Source: Helopsaltes ochotensis
Taxonomy: Eukaryota; Chordata; Aves; Passeriformes; Locustellidae
Length of the DNA: 64,000 nt
NCBI GenBank assembly: GCA_013400155.1
Contig: VXBM01000234.1
Span: 244,703-308,702 of the forward strand
Reading direction: 5' to 3'
Both the position numbers and the translations under genes were made by a program. Below are positions 10,583 through 25,500 of the stretch, piece after piece. Each line of letters opens with the position of its first letter. Position 1 is the stretch's first letter. The notes beneath the pieces are model-generated. The model did no database searches, was not told the origin of the DNA, and saw only the letters and a list, made by a program, of their open reading frames with translations.

Positions 10583-13500
10583 GTAGGATGTTCTTGGTCT
10601 GTTACTCCACCATTGCAGTTCTGCCTGGAAGACTCAGCATTTGAAGAACTGTTTTTACTGGTGGCATCTTACTCTCTCAGTGATGTCACTGCAGCGGTGT
10701 CTGCTGCATGTCTGGCTTTTTCTCCTGTTTTTGCCAAGTCAGCCTGCAATTTGATCAGGACTGAAGGAAACACAGTTAGCAAGGAGAGCAATTAAGAGTG
10801 CAGCAAAACAAGCTCAGGTTGTATTAAATGTGCTGCACTGTGGCTTGCTGAGTAGGAATCACTGATTGTGCAGAGAATAGATTAGAATTTGTGAATGTAT
10901 TTAAGCACTTAAGAGGTAGCGAGCAATGAATAATTAGAAAGGATGGATTATTAGAGACATGTTAGAACAGCAATTAACAGCACTGCATATCTTCAAAACA
11001 AACTTAAATACTTTCCTATTAAACAAGGAGGAAATTATGAAAGGATATGATGCTGTAAAATCCTTCAGGGAAGAAAACCCACTGCTTGGGTGTAGATCCT
11101 GCCACAGTGAGGGGCTCTTGGTGTTCACCCAATGGGAGAACAGAGATTCTCAGGTTCAAAAGCAGAAGAGCTGCAGGGTCACTGTGTGGTGGCTCCCCTG
11201 AGGGCATGTGAGATGGTGCAGCCTGTCCTGGAGGGCTCCAGGAGTGATGCATGTCTGCATTATCTGTATTACATAGTTTGTATATAGAGAATAAACTATA
11301 TTAAGACTGTATATTCATCGTATATAATATAGAGATAAGACAGATATTTGGATAATATGGGATTATTTGGTTTGATTTGGTGGTTTCTCCAGCCTAAATT
11401 ATTCTGTCATTGTGTGAGGGACTTCTGCACTCACAGGAGGTGTGTTTTGCTTCTGGTTTTGGTTATGCGGAGACTACCAGTGTCTGCAAAGTTCCAACAG
11501 ATGCAGAGTTTGTGCACAGGGACCTGGAAGATGAAGTTACACCAAGCGTTTGCTTGAGCCGAGTGTTTTGCAATTGATGCACGAGGGAGACAATTGTGTG
11601 GCCAGTGGAGAATGTGCAGGAAGCTTAATGTACGTGATCTGAGGATGCTGTGCTGCATTAATTAACAATGGGAACAAGAATGTACGTTTGCTTGTAGGGC
11701 ACTTTACATGTCTGTTTTGGTGAATTTCTTAGGAGCTCTTCTGAACTGCTCCTCTGGCTGCCCTCTGTGTGCAGCAGACATCCCTGGCAACTCTGTGAAG
11801 TTGAAGGCTGCAGTTTTAGGGACACCTTCCAGATCTTGGTACTGGGCACCGTGGATGCCAAATTTTGCCCACAGAAGGCAGGAGCATTGCTGCAGAAAGA
11901 GGAGCAGCGCCTGGTGAGCCACAGGGTGCTCAGCCAATCTCGTCTCCTCTGCGCCTGTCATTGTAGGTATGAGCTGAATCATTAATTCATAGCAGATGTT
12001 TTTGAAATGTGGAAAACAACACTGTTTTCTGTTGTATATTTTAGTGCGAGGTGTTGTGCTCGTTTGTCATCCGCTGTGAAATCCCAGCAGACGCTGTAGA
12101 TGTTTGGCACAATAATGTCATTCCCAAACTTGCTGGTGGGTTGCATAACACAGAGCAGAGGCTTGGAGTGAGCTGTAAAGACTAGTTAGGATCCCCTCTG
12201 GTGGCCAAGAGGCTGGGAGTGCCCCTGCCCTGTGGCTGTGCCACGCTTTGCTGCTCTTGTCAGGGAGCAGTGTCCCTTTGGGGCACCTGTTCCGGTCACC
12301 ACTCCCGAGTGTGATGGTCATTCTCCTGGTAACCTTCTGGCACCCTGGTCCCAAGAGCCCACAGGCACGGTGAGAGGCTGAAAACCTGCCCTGAGGTTTT
12401 CTGGGGAGGTGGAGTTGGGGGCTCCATCCTGCCTGAGGCTGGCAGCCCTTGCTGCAGGCCATTAATAGCAGGAGTGTAAAATTAATAGTCAATAGTTAAG
12501 AGTGTGCATTAATAGTTAATAGCAGGAGTGTAAAATTCACCATTTCTTTCTAAATATCAAGGTAGCTGGTCACAATTTTCACACCTTTCTTTTTATTCCT
12601 TCTTACTTTTAGAAAGTGCTGTATAGTTAAAAATTGATTATTTTCACAGGGGAAATATCAACTTCAGAAGGCTGAATTTTCTGAAAATCCATTTTCAGGA
12701 TCCCTGAGGGTAGCCACCCCAACTGCCTGTGGGTGCTGGGGACCCTTGGGGATGGTACAGCCGGGGATGCTGGGTGCCAGAGCTCTGTCTGGGTTTGTTT
12801 TGGTCAGCAGTGCCCTTATCCTTCCTGAGCGAGCCTGTGGAGAAAGGGAATTGATCTGCTGCCTCGCTAGCGCAGTCAAGTGAGCTCTGCAGCCCTTGTG
12901 CCAGGGACTGGAATCTTGGCTCTCTGTGCATGCAAAATAAGACATTTCTCTGTAAGAAAATAGAGGGAAGCAGCCTATGAAAGGGGGACGTTTTTATCTT
13001 GCCAAACAGGAATAGTCGGTTCCAATCGCTGTCTCATCTCCTTCTCCAAATCACCAACCAATAACTTTTCTTCTGTGCTACTTCGCCAAGAAAAAAAAAT
13101 TATTTTATGTCAGTCACGCAGTATTAAGCGATATTATTTCCAAGGGCAACAGTAGTGGAAAAATGACAAAAGGATCAGAGTGTTTGCAGCATTTTTTGCT
13201 TCCAGCTTGACATAGAGCAAATACTGCCTTTATTACATGTGCTTCATGCAACTGTGTTTCTGGCTTTGTCTGATGAGTCTGATGCACCCTGGCTCTCCTT
13301 CCCATCCTGATGAAACTGCCAGGTCCTGCCCTCCTCTCGAGGGTTCACCCCAGGACAGAGCTGAGCCCAGTAGCTGCCTTGGGATATTGACTTGCAATCT
13401 GGTTCCCAAATGAGAAGAGCCTTAACGAGCTCAGTGCCCTCTGCGGTGCCGAGCATCCCGAGGGGTTGGTGCTGGGCAGCTTTTGCACAGCTGTGAGAAA

Positions 13501-16500
13501 GAGATGAGGCAAATCTTACTGCTCGGTGCTGATGCCCAAAAGAGTGTGCATTTGCATATTTTAATTCTTAAAGCAAATCAATGTCTTAATTTGCCCCCTG
13601 AAGTATCAGAAAACTCTTCCCGCTGCTGCTTCTGGGATAAAGCAGCGAAGTACGGCTGCCTGAGACAATCCCTGGGTGACACTCACTGTGCTGCTGTGCC
13701 GTGCCTCGTATCCCTGAGGGCCCCTGGCTCCCCTTTCCTCCTTGGGTGGAGCAGGGGGAGCAGGGTGGCCGTTTGGGTGAAGGATCCGTAAGCTGCAGGT
13801 GATGGCTGGCTTGCCAGGTGGAGGTGGGCAGACACGGGGCGATGGCCGGTGTGGGGAGGGCATTTCACACCTCCTGTTCAGCGGTCGGCTGCAAGGGCTG
13901 AGTGACAATGTGCGGCTGCTGCAATGCCATTGAAAGTCTGTGCCCCAGAAATGAGGGTATTTCTCTGTATCTCTGCATCTTTCCTTCCTCTGGAGCCAGT
14001 AGCCTCTTTGGTGCTGGATTCTCTCTGGATTACCTGTAATTTAACACTTACTTTCAGCTCTGTCTTTTAGACAGGTTGTATTAATCACTTTGGTGAGCTG
14101 TTCTGTAAATTAAAAAGCTAAAACAAAGAGAGCTGAGGCTTCTTAGTTAGCTCTGAGTCCCCATCTCTATGTAGAAGTGTTCGCAGCCATTAGGAAGATG
14201 TTACAATTTATTTTCATGTTTCCCCTTGAAAATCCTGCAGGAAAATTACGTCATATACAAACTTGCTCTCAGATTTCACCCTGAGCTGTGCATTCATCAC
14301 CACATTTGCTCCTCAAGCTGCTGTAATGCTCTTCTCCATTTTCTCCATAATCTTTATTGCTTCAGGTGTTCAGAGGGTGCTTTGTTTTTCCATTTAAAAT
14401 GAAGGAAGATGCCAGGTCTGTAGGAAGAGTAGCCCAGGAGGGGGCCCTGCAAGTGTCGGCTCACCTTAGGGGATGAGGGAATGCTGCTCGAATGCTTGTG
14501 GTAGAGCAGCAGGGGAGGGCAGAGGCAAAGTGTATTAAAATTCAAATGCAGAAGAAACTGGGGAAAACAAATCAAGTTCCATGCCCTTTGGCTCTTCTCT
14601 GGAGCTGTGTGCTGTGGAATTGCTCACTCTGTCTCCGGAGCGAGGCAGGTGAGCAGTATCGACAGCCCCATCAATACTCCTTGTCTGCACGGGGTGGTGC
14701 TGGGGTTAAACTGCTTCCAGTTGGGCTGTCCTTGGCTGCAAACGGCATGAAGCGATGGCTTGTCTGAAGGAATAATAAACATTGTTTACTATTGGCACAT
14801 TAGTGCCTTAAGGATCAAGATGTGTGTGCTCAGAAAGGCAGTCCTGTGTCTGAAATATTAATGTGCTGCAAGAGCACATACTCTATCTAACAAAATAAAT
14901 GCTATGCTAGAAAGCAAGGAGCCGGAATGTGAGGTTTCTACTCCCAGCTCCCTGTGTGAGATGCTGCAAGCATTTTGAGGATGGAGGAATGGAAAGGATG
15001 TGCTTTAGCTGAAAATAAAGGCTGCACAGGGCTGTTGTGTGTCAGGTTCTGCTGATGTCAGTGATCATGGAAGGGAACATGACATTTACTGGCCATGATC
15101 TCTCTCGTATGTTCTGCCACTGTTGCTGCTCACCTGCCATGTTGTCTCTTGCTTTGGTAGCAGTGACATGTAAATCCTTCAGAGGATGAAGGAGGAGGGG
15201 ACACCCTACCCGTTGTTGCCATGTCCTTCCCCACCACTGCTGGAATCTGCTGTGCTGTGGTGTTCACAGGTTTGGGTAGCTGCTCAAACGTTACTGTTAT
15301 CCTGCAGATCATGCTGGTGTTTGATAGAAGAACCTTGGCTTGAGGAGAAAAAGCTAAAGAGAGCATATTTGTGCTGCAGGGATGATGAAGGTGCTGCTCT
15401 GTTCTTTTTGGGTGCACGTGCAGGCCTGCTGTGGATATTCCTGGGCAGTTTGTGTCATGGTAACAGTCCCAGTTAAAATATGTTGAGGTAAACATGGCCA
15501 CCCATTGCATATAAGGGAGATTTGTGGGTGCAAGGATTTTAGGGTACAAAGCTTGTGCTTCCTCTCTGCACACAGGGCAGCAGCAGCTGCTGCATCACAG
15601 TGGGCTGTGGGAACCAGTGGAGATGGGATGGGACTTTACAAGGCTCTATGTTACTGCTCAGTTGTCAACATTAATGGCTGAACATTATTTTTAATGCACT
15701 CCCAGTGTCAAAATCTATTGCTAAACAGCAGCAACAGCAGAGCAGATAAAGCCCAGTGCACAGCTCCCTTCCCAGGTACCTCTGCACAGAGGCCTATTGC
15801 TGTCTAAAAATAGCTGAAGTTAAAAGGTCCTTCACAGCAGCAGTAAAACACACTGGGAAAACGGGACCCCAGGGTTAGCAGTAATGGAGAGGCATAAGGG
15901 TGTCACATTAAAGCTCCATGGAATGAAAGCAAAGAAAGGTTGCACTGGCTCACCCTGGCCAGTGTTCCTGCAGCTCTTGCCCTTCTGCAGCATTCCTTCC
16001 TGATCCTGCTGCCTGGCAGGGCACCTCTTTGTTCCAGGTATTCACTCTTGCTTGTCTTCGATATTTTAAACTTGCAACCCGTGTTTGGGTTGGGGTTCTC
16101 GGTGTTTGAAAGCAGTCTTTAGTTCCGCGGTGTGTTGTGACAGAGCCGCCCCCGTGCGCTCGGGCGCTCAGGAGTGACTGGCACTGACGCGCTCCGGCGG
16201 GGATTTGCTTCACGCGCTGGAGATGGAATGGGAGCGGCAGCATTGCTGCTGCTGCCGTGCTGTGCAGCTGCTGCTGGGCAGCTCCTGTGCACAGCAGACA
16301 TTGTATTAACTCTTCTGTTGTCTACCTGGTACTGGGATGGGCGGGCTGTACCAGTGGTGAAGCCCACCCAGACCTCGAACATCAGCACCCAACAGCAGTG
16401 TGGCCCAAGAGGAGGGACTTGAGCTGCAGCTGAGCAGCAAGGATTAGCTTGCTGTGTGGAGCACATTTCAGAAGTTCCCAGTCTGCTCACTCTGTCCCTG

Positions 16501-19500
16501 CATCCCCTTTCTCTTGGCATGTTTACAGAATCATAGAATGGGTTGGGTTGGAAGGGATCTTTAAAGGTCCAGTCCAACCCCTGCCAAGAGCAGGGATGCC
16601 TTCAGCTCAATCAGGTTGCTCAGGGAGGTACATTACCTGGAAAAATCCCATAATACCAACAGAGTAGTAAATGCATGGTTGCCTTAGTGTAGATGTAAGC
16701 TCCACCTGCAGAAGGAATGTGAGGAAGTGATGTAGGAAGGGATGACCCGTGGGTTTGGGGAGGGGCAGGTGCTCGTGGTGGCCCTGTCTGTGCGTGGCAG
16801 CACCACGTGAGCCAGGTGCTGAGCCCAGCTGCTCCTGCCATGCTGCTCTGGCAGCAGCCTCTGAAGGAGAGTTATTTCCTCTTCTGAGGGTACCTCTGGG
16901 TACTCTCTGCAGGGTACCCAGCAGTGTGTTGGACTAGAGATACTTTGACTATAGTCAAAATCAATACAGGGAGCAGTAAAGCTGAAGATCACAGCTGAAA
17001 TGGTGATTCCTGAGACAGAAAATTCGTGCTCAGGATCTCGCCTTGGAGTCAGCCTGGAGAGCCAAGGTGGAATGATCACAGATGTAAGGAAGTGGAGCTA
17101 GTGATTGCTTGGCTGAATAGATCCTCAGTAGTTGCATTAATGTGTAAACAAATCAATGTCCAAACGAGTGATGTGCCTCTCTTTGCTTTGGAGCAGCCAG
17201 TTTGATGGGGGTGAGAAATCAGCTGAGCATTCAGGAATTGCAGACACATATCTGTGTGCCCAGGAAGGCAAAAGCATGAGTAGACACTTTTTAAAAAATT
17301 AACTCATGGAGGAAAAAGGGGAAGTTGATAGAAATGATCATAAATTATAAATGAGGCTTTTCAAAAATTACAAAGGGAGAAAAAGGACATTGGCATCCAG
17401 CAGTGTCTGGAATAACAGCCGGGGAGTTCAGCTCTGCAGCGAACCACAGGGATCTTGACAATGTTTGTTGTGTGGGTAGTAGAGGCAGAAAAGGGAAGGC
17501 ATTTGCTGAAAATACTTCTCCTATCTATTTAAAAAACGCAGAGGATGTTGTTATATCATAGAGGAAGAAATAGATTGGTTTCATTCCAGTAGAAACTTGG
17601 AAGGTTGTTCGGCAGCGATTACAAATTCCAGAATGATGTCGTTTAGGTCAGCAGGTCCAGTAATTCACAAGTGGGTGCTTGAAGTGTGCTGGCCGCATGC
17701 TGTGCACTGTCTCTGCTGACCCTCTGTGGGCGTGGGAGAGTGGAGGAAGTTTCCAGGAGGAAGCAAGCACAGAGCCAGGCAGGGCAGTGCCGGGGGTCCC
17801 GTCCAGCTAGGCACAGCTCCTGGGCACAGAATGCTCAGGAAAGGGGCTGGAGGACAATGTAAATGGGTTTCTGCACAAGGCTTGGAGAACTGGGCCAGCC
17901 AAAATAACTTTCTCTCTTTTGATGAGATTACAAGTAGGGCCAATATAGATAATAAAATTGCTATAATCATGTGACTGTGTGTTGCATGGCAATTTAATTA
18001 AGAAACTGCCAGCACACAAAAAAATCAACACAGAGTACACTAAAATGATTAAAACCCAAGCAATGGCCTTCTGAAAAAGAATTTATTACAGACTAGGAGA
18101 AACTGCAGTTATTTGGGCTGCCATGGTGATTCCTTCCTTCATCTAGCACCTGTGCTTGGTGCAGCCATGTGCTCCCCAGTGTGGGGGTCCCTGGCCTTTG
18201 GCTGGAGAAGAGGTCACAGAGAGGGAGGAGCAGGAGAGGAAAACTAAATGCCCAAAACCATAAAGCTGCTAGCACAGGAGGGAGCAAGGATTGATTAAGG
18301 GATATATGGGGAATAGGGAAATGAGATTATATGCTAGCACAGCCCGAGGGAAGCTGCAGAGATAGTTGATTTGAACCTGATGACAGGAGATGGGAAGAAG
18401 GCCCTCACAAGCAAAGTGTTTCAGACTGCTGGATCAGCTTGAATCAGTGGCTTAAAGTGGGAGCAGTTCTGGGGCCGTGGTGGGTGCTGAGCTCACACAG
18501 CTGGTGAAGGGACTCCTCTCCCAGACCCCTGGGCAAACGCAGGGAAGGGAAGATTTTTGCGTGTCTGTGTAACCTGGTGACCCCCAGGCTATAATGCCTC
18601 AGCTGGCAGCTTCTGGCCATGTGAAGGTGATGGCTCAGTCCTCCCCAGAGCCTCTGGTACATCCACAGAGAAGGGATGAGAAGCCCCCGCATCGAACAGG
18701 GTGAGCAGGGCTGTGTGTCCCCAAGCGGCCGTGGCTGCCGCGGCCCCGCCAGCTGCCGCTGCTCCCGCAGAGACCTCGCTGCCTGCTCCAGGCACAGTGT
18801 GCTGCAAAACCCAATTTATGCAAAATCAAATTGCATTTCATAGCACAATTCAACTCTGCTTTGCCCTTTTTTGTTTTAGGGTTGAATTGGCAAAACTTTG
18901 CTGTCTCTGCCACAATCTTCTGTATTAGAGTAGATTTGATAGAGATAGAAATTTATTTACTTTTATTGATGAGCCTTACAGCAAATGAGCTTGAAATGCA
19001 GAACTCTGCAGCAGCTGTATGGAAACAGACTCTGAGCTCCCTGCATAGTCGGGGCTGGTTTTCAAGCCTGCAGTATTAAACCAGACTTAGCGCCTTTAAA
19101 AGGTGCTGTTCCCACTAGAGACAGGAAAGTGAAAACGCCTTTGGCGTAACACTTTATACAGCTACAAAAGAAATATTCACAGGCACAGAAGAACCTTCAT
19201 TGCACCCCAAATGAGGTTGTGGTGGCTGTTGGAGGTGCCTCCACAAGGCAGTGTGTTCATTCTGCGCTGTGGAATTACAGTTGTGGCATGGTATTGTCTT
19301 TCCTAAGGCTTGTGCATGTGGTGAGATGGGTCAAAATGGGAGCTGGAAGTGCCCTAATCCCAGTTTATCCCAGTTTTCTGGCTCCTGTTTGTGGCTCTTC
19401 CTTTGGACCCCCCCATGTGTCTGGCACTTGCTTTCCTTGTGCCTTGAAGCTGCAGGTTTCCAGTAGGGAGAGGATAACCCGCAGTGCTGTTTGCGAGCAG

Positions 19501-22500
19501 CACACTAAGAATAATCACTGTGCTCCTGCCGTGCTCCTGCTGGGGTGTTGAGATGATAAATACACATGTAAATGTAGAAAATGCCAGAGATAAAATGGAT
19601 GACAAATGGGCTGTGCTTCCTCTGCTCCACAGAGGGAAGGAGATGCTCACCACATAAGCGCGGAGGCCAGGGATGATTTTAAGCTCCGCTTTTATGACCG
19701 TAAGATAATAAGATTGCATAAGGAGCTGTGTAGTTTTAAATTATTCCAAACATAAGTAATTTCTTTACCTTGGCTTTCACAAATCTAAACAAATGTGCTG
19801 AGAAAGGTGAGAGGTGTTTTACAGAAGGCTGAAGCTTTGCTGTCTTTTAACACTGACACTTGGGCACCGTTTATGGTCCAGCTGAGTTCCACGGAGCAGA
19901 TTCGTAAACATGATTGCTCTTAACATCTTTGCAGGTTACACACACTCAGCTACCCCTCCCAAATTTTTTACCCTCTAAACTGAACAGGCTGTGGCTGTGT
20001 GCGTGTGGGCATCGTGACGTGCTGGATGAAGTCAACCGAGGGAAGAGCCTCGTGACTATGGGGAGGATGACTCGAGGGAGCCTGACTGCTCTGCGGGGTG
20101 TCAATGCTCAGGGAAGAAATTCAACTGAAAAACTCTGGCCACATTGCCTTTACAGTATGTTTGGCTGGCCCTGTGTGGTGCAAGGGACCTGCTAAGCATC
20201 ACTTCAGGCAGGAAGTTGGGACTGCAGCCAAGCACAAGGCATGGCATTGCACCTCTGTCCTGTGCATTTCAAACATCTATTTTGTCATTTTCTAATTACG
20301 CAGCCGCTGTCTGGGTTGCTCATCTGATAGCTGGAGCTTTGGGGTTTCCTGCACTTCGCTCTGACCATGGAAGGTCACATTTGCTAAATGCAGCAGGAGG
20401 ATAAGCTGGGGACAGATATTTGACATTATTTATCTTGACTGATTTGCTCTGTGGAAAAAATTATTGCATAGTCACATTTCTGCATGCGAATACAAATATA
20501 GCTCCCTGCAAATTTAGCTCCAAGTTTATACCACAGGAAAAAGAAAGTTCCAGAACATGCTAATGATAATTTAATATTTTTAAATTGCAGTGCTGTGATC
20601 TGAAATTATAACATTACAGTACTGTTGTGCTGTGGGGCAGTTGGAAAGGATGATTCAAAGGAAACATTTGCATGGTAACAGCTCCCCATGTGTCTGCTGC
20701 CCATATGCTGGGTGCAGGTATTTTGTGGCTGCAGACTTTCCCCCCCTGCATCTGGTGGAAGACAAGACCTGATGTAAGTCCAGGTTTTGAAGGTTTATGT
20801 CTGTGCTCCTGCTGTAGAAGCTTTAGAATCTTCCTTTAAGTCTTGCAAGTCCCAAGGATTTGCTTCGGCTGCTGCTGCTGGGGTCACTGGGGTGTCTCCT
20901 GTCTCTTCTAACCCTCACCTGCCCATGAGCTCCAGCTGTGCTCAAAGGCAGTGTGAAACCTGCTCATGTCTCCCTCATGGGAGATTTTTTACCCCTCTTA
21001 GGTTTTATCATTCTAGAAGCATAGGAGCTATGGATTTGGTTTGTGTGTGTGCCTCTGACACCTCAGGATGCTCTTGTATCTCTTGCTGGTGCTCAGAAAC
21101 CCCCATCTTTCAGTCTGCCCCACCATGGAAATGGTCTAATAACAAATGCTGTCCTTCCCTCGCCGTCTGATCCCTGCTGTGTCTTGGAGAGCCTGCAGGC
21201 AGCAGGACTTGGAGAGAGGCCAGGGTGGACTATTTCTTCTGCTAATGTCAGGTTTCATCCCACAGCTCGTTTCAGCTGGGTGCAGAGCTCTGTGAAAATT
21301 CTGAGAAGTGCAAATGCTCCTCACCTGGATTCTTCCCCCTTTCTCCTCCAGTGGTGGATATGCATGTCAAGGGGATGTGAAATCTGTGACTGTGAATTGG
21401 TGTAGTGAGCACAGCAACTGAGCCTCTTGCTCCTTGTAACTTCAGGTCTCCTTCTTCTTTTCTTTTTGCCTTCCAGAGTCGGAAGCATGCCAGTAAAGTC
21501 CGCCTCTACTACATGCTTCACCCCATCGATGGAGGCTGCCCGGCGAAAAAGCTCCGGTCAGAAAATGTGGGTATAATCCAGGTCCCTGTTTATTGAGCTG
21601 CTTTGTGAATCATTGACTCTGGGCTACAGCATTCTCTCTCTTACAGCCACAGATGATCAGGTGCCCGGAGGTAACATTTAGATTAGCTGAAATGCAAAGT
21701 AACTGGAAATAATTTTCAATAAACTACACAAGAATTATTATGTGCATCAGCAACAGTAATTGCATTTTTAGTTATTTGAATGTTCTTTCATAGGAAAAAA
21801 TATGCTGATAGCAAATCCTCATGGCTTGCACCATTTTAGTGCGATGGCTGGGTCTGCTGGTGAGCAGCTGGAGCAGGTGATAGGGACAATGCCTGTGGGA
21901 AGCTCGTGCCTCCAGGTGTGGGGTGATGGCCACTCCAGGGTGCTGCTGCCAGTGGAGCAGCACTGGGGTCACTTCCAGACCCCTTCACCCAACTTGCAGC
22001 ATGTGACACCACTCTCAAGGGTCATCACTGGGCAGATGGGAGGACTCACACCTGGGCAGTGTCTGGGGAGCAGTGTGGGGTGGCAGTGGTGGGTATGGAG
22101 CTGTGTGTTTGTACACCTGGCGTGCAGTGCCAGGCACAGCGCGGCTCTAGGTACACCTGCCACGCCTCCAGCTAGCAGGAGATCGGGGGATGCCAGCAGT
22201 GCCACCGCAGTGTCATGGCTGAAAAACCCCTGTGGTGAGCAAGAGGTCCCCAAGAGCAGTGTCACCTCCCTAGGGCTCGTTCTGGGAGCTGGTGTGCTTT
22301 TATCCAAAGGCTCCTCACCCATGTTTGCTTTCAGTCTGCCAATTTAAAAATTGGCTGTTGGTTTCCTCAGCTGTGTTCAAATAAACAAATGAAGGTGAGG
22401 AATTGGACCAGCTCACAGCCATTTGTCAGGCAATAGAGAGAAGGAGACTGAATTTTTAAGAGATGGCTTCATGGGGAATTATTCATTCTGCTCCTTCCCC

Positions 22501-25500
22501 CATTCTGGGGCTTTGTCAGAGCTGCAGCGAGGTTCCCAGCACGCAGCATCCAAACCAGTTCAGTGTGACTGGGGCTGAGTGCTATTGATATTCAGAGTGA
22601 TATCTTGCAATTAAAGGGAGAGACATGCAAGTTTTGCCCAAGGAATCTGAAAGCTCATTTAGGTAGTAATTAAAACACTAGCGAACTTTTCTGTTGCACA
22701 CAGGCCAATTGTAGATGCAATCTGCCCCTCCACAGCAGGATGTTGCAGTGATTTTATTGAGTTATTATTGACAGTGTGGGCAGTGCCATGGACAGGAGCA
22801 TGCAGACAGGGAACAGGGTCCTCTAAGGAGTTTGATTATGTCTAGCAAGGAACCACATATTGCATGTACACCTCAGCATGGGATATGGAAGACAGAGAAC
22901 CAATCAGACCTCAAATAAGTCAAAGTTGAACTATTTCCCGCTGCTTTTGTGAAAGGCAATATGGAGAAGGAATGTAATTCCGTGTTTGCTGATGCTTTTG
23001 CCAAGGGCAGCCCTAGTGGGGGTGGATTAACGCGTCCTCGTGTTCTAGGTGAATGCTAGGCTAGGCCAGACCTAAATTCTAAAATTATTTGTGTTATAAA
23101 AATATAGCAGGGAAAATCTGCCAAGATTTACAGCTCAAAGTAGGCCTGTTGCTGATCAGATATTATACAAGCCTTTGCATTTAGAGAGAACAGAACTATT
23201 TAGGACATCTCTAATGCTGCACAATAACATCTCTACCATGTACACGTGCAGTGCAGTGCCCTATTCTAGCAGTGTCACTCAGGCCATGGCACAGCGACTT
23301 TAATGAGTATTAGAAACAATCCGTGAAAACCAATTAAATTCGTGTAGAAGCTTCTGCAGCTAAAAAGGGAATATTAGCCTTTTATTCATCAAAACTGTTA
23401 CATGGCTGTATGCCATTGGGTTTGTGTTTTGCTGACCACAGAACTAACACCCTGTCCTTCTGCCAGGTGGCAGCAGGAGGGAGAGGTGGCTGCAGTTGTG
23501 GATACTCGGTGCAGTGGGATTGGAAACAGCATTTGCTTCCTGACCTTTCTGTGAGGCGAAGGGAGGGGTTGGCTGTTGTTGGAAGATTGTAAAAACACTG
23601 CATTTCCAAAGCACCCGTCAGCCCTTTGGAGTGAGAAGTAGAAGGCTTATACAAATAGTCTTCCAATGGATAACAACTCCACTGTTGTTCTCTTCATTAT
23701 TGGTTTAATTTGGTGTGGAGGAGGGGCTCAGTACAGCTGCAGAGCAGAGGAAGAGTGGGGATGTCAGTGTTGAGAGATGGATGCTCTGACTCCAAGCCAG
23801 TGATGTGTTCTCTTGTGCCTCAGTTTGTATGAAGCTAGTGGCTTCTGTGCTGCATTGTGGTGAAGGTTTGCAAGGAGGGATAGGCTGGAGAAAGATGCAG
23901 AAACAAAATGTAGAAGTATTCCTTGTCTGGGTCTGGCAGCATGGGGTTAAGGAGCTGCCAGTGGGTTTACAGGAGATCCATGGAGCTGTTAGTGCCTGTT
24001 CACTGTGTCAGCCCCGGGAGCTGGACTGTGCTGAAGGAGGGATGGGTGGGTGCACGCGGGTGCAGAACGTCCCCAGGGAGCAGCCACCTGCCCTGTGTGG
24101 AGCCCTGTGCCCCAGCTGAGGCATCCTGGGTGACCAGCCGTGCGGTTTCACCGCCTGCACAGTCCTGTCAGTGCGGTGTCACTCAGCGCGTGACAAAAGA
24201 CACCCGGATCAGCTTTCCCCAGCCTCTTTGGTTTCAGGTAAAACAGCCCCTGACAAATGAGAAGGCATAATTACCCTTCAGGGCCAGATCAGCCTAGAGC
24301 ACCTCTGGCTCTGTGCAGGAGTTGGGTTGGTGGAGGAGGGAAGGGAGGGCATGCTGCTAAGGGATGATCCAGACCTGGGTAAAAGCTTAATAACGGCAGA
24401 ACCCAAATGCCTTGTGCACCCCAACTACAACTAGTGGCACTTGGTGTTTGAAACTGGCTGTTAGGGAGCAGATGTTTGTCATGCGTGTGCAGAGGGGCTT
24501 GTAGAGCCCCCACCAAGAGTTTGGGGACACTCCTCTCCTGCTGGTGACTGAACTACCCATGCATCGAGGTACTGGCCCAGAGACTTGGGTGAACCCAGAT
24601 GAGCTGCACAGTGAACTGTGGGTCAATGTAAATGGGACCCTGAACTCTACATGAGGTATTGGAGGGCTCTGTGAGGGGGTTTTAATTTTTTATTTTTAAT
24701 TGCTTTCTCAGTCTAGCTGAGAAAGTAGGTTGGAAAGGAAAAAATGTCACTGAAGAGCAGCCCTGGCAGAGGAAGAGACCCTGGTGCATTAACACCGAAG
24801 TGTATCAGCTTTTCAAAAGAGCTCTGTTGGAGGCTCTTTATATGTTGCCACTGATGATCAATAGATACTGGAAATTTTCTACTCTGCTCTTAACTTTCAA
24901 GTGATTTCCCTTTGAAGACATAAAATATCTTGAGAGAAAGCTATTTAAAAGAAGTGCAAATTACTCTCAGAACAGTACTAATCACCTCTTGAGATTCCTC
25001 CCTAAGGTTTGATTTACAGTTATCAACAAAAAAAAAGTGATGAAAATTGGTCGTTTTTCTAAAAGTGCTTTTTTGGGGGGGAGAAATAACCTTCAATGGT
25101 GGGTCAGGTGTCCACTCTGTGTTGAGTTTGCCCAAGGCTGGTGTTGGGTCCTGCTGGAGGGACCTGTGTGATTACAGACAGTTCATTTGTTTCTCCCACC
25201 TGCAGAGAGGGTTGTGCCCCCCAGTTGTGTCCTCCTAGATGTTTTGGGGTCTCTTAAAAAAGTGCATCAGGAGGAAGCTTTGGTGTCAGATGGCAGGGAA
25301 CTCCCTCAGCCAGAGAACAGGAACAAAGTTGAGGGATGGGAGGCTCGGGGATGTGCCGGGGGCTCCACGGCCACGTAGGACACAGTGACAGGCTGAGCTC
25401 CCAGTGCAGAGCAGAGTGGAGGTGCTGGGGAGTTGGAGGTGTCCCCAGGCTGGACAGGGCTGGGATGAGGCAGGAGCAAGGCTGGGAGAGATGAGGAAAG

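Larger units (their letters stand above)
10583..21476 (+). other. ZMAT4: ZMAT4 intron between coding exons 1 and 2 (10.9 kb)
   Basis: A phase 0 intron, GTAGGA...TTCCAG. It is the longest intron seen here. It holds a 22-bp direct repeat (12462-12537), a small CpG cluster (about 16124-16225), a CR1 3' end (16525-16625) and a second GC-rich patch near 18700-18790. An AT-rich stretch at 20440-20640 has several TAAT cores. No internal exon with a recognisable protein domain was found. Confidence 0.85.

Noticed and set aside
21567..21574. Alternative donor GTATAA four bases after the chosen one
   Set aside because: Using it would add four bases and shift the reading frame; the first GT gives the family-consistent EN-GSD junction.
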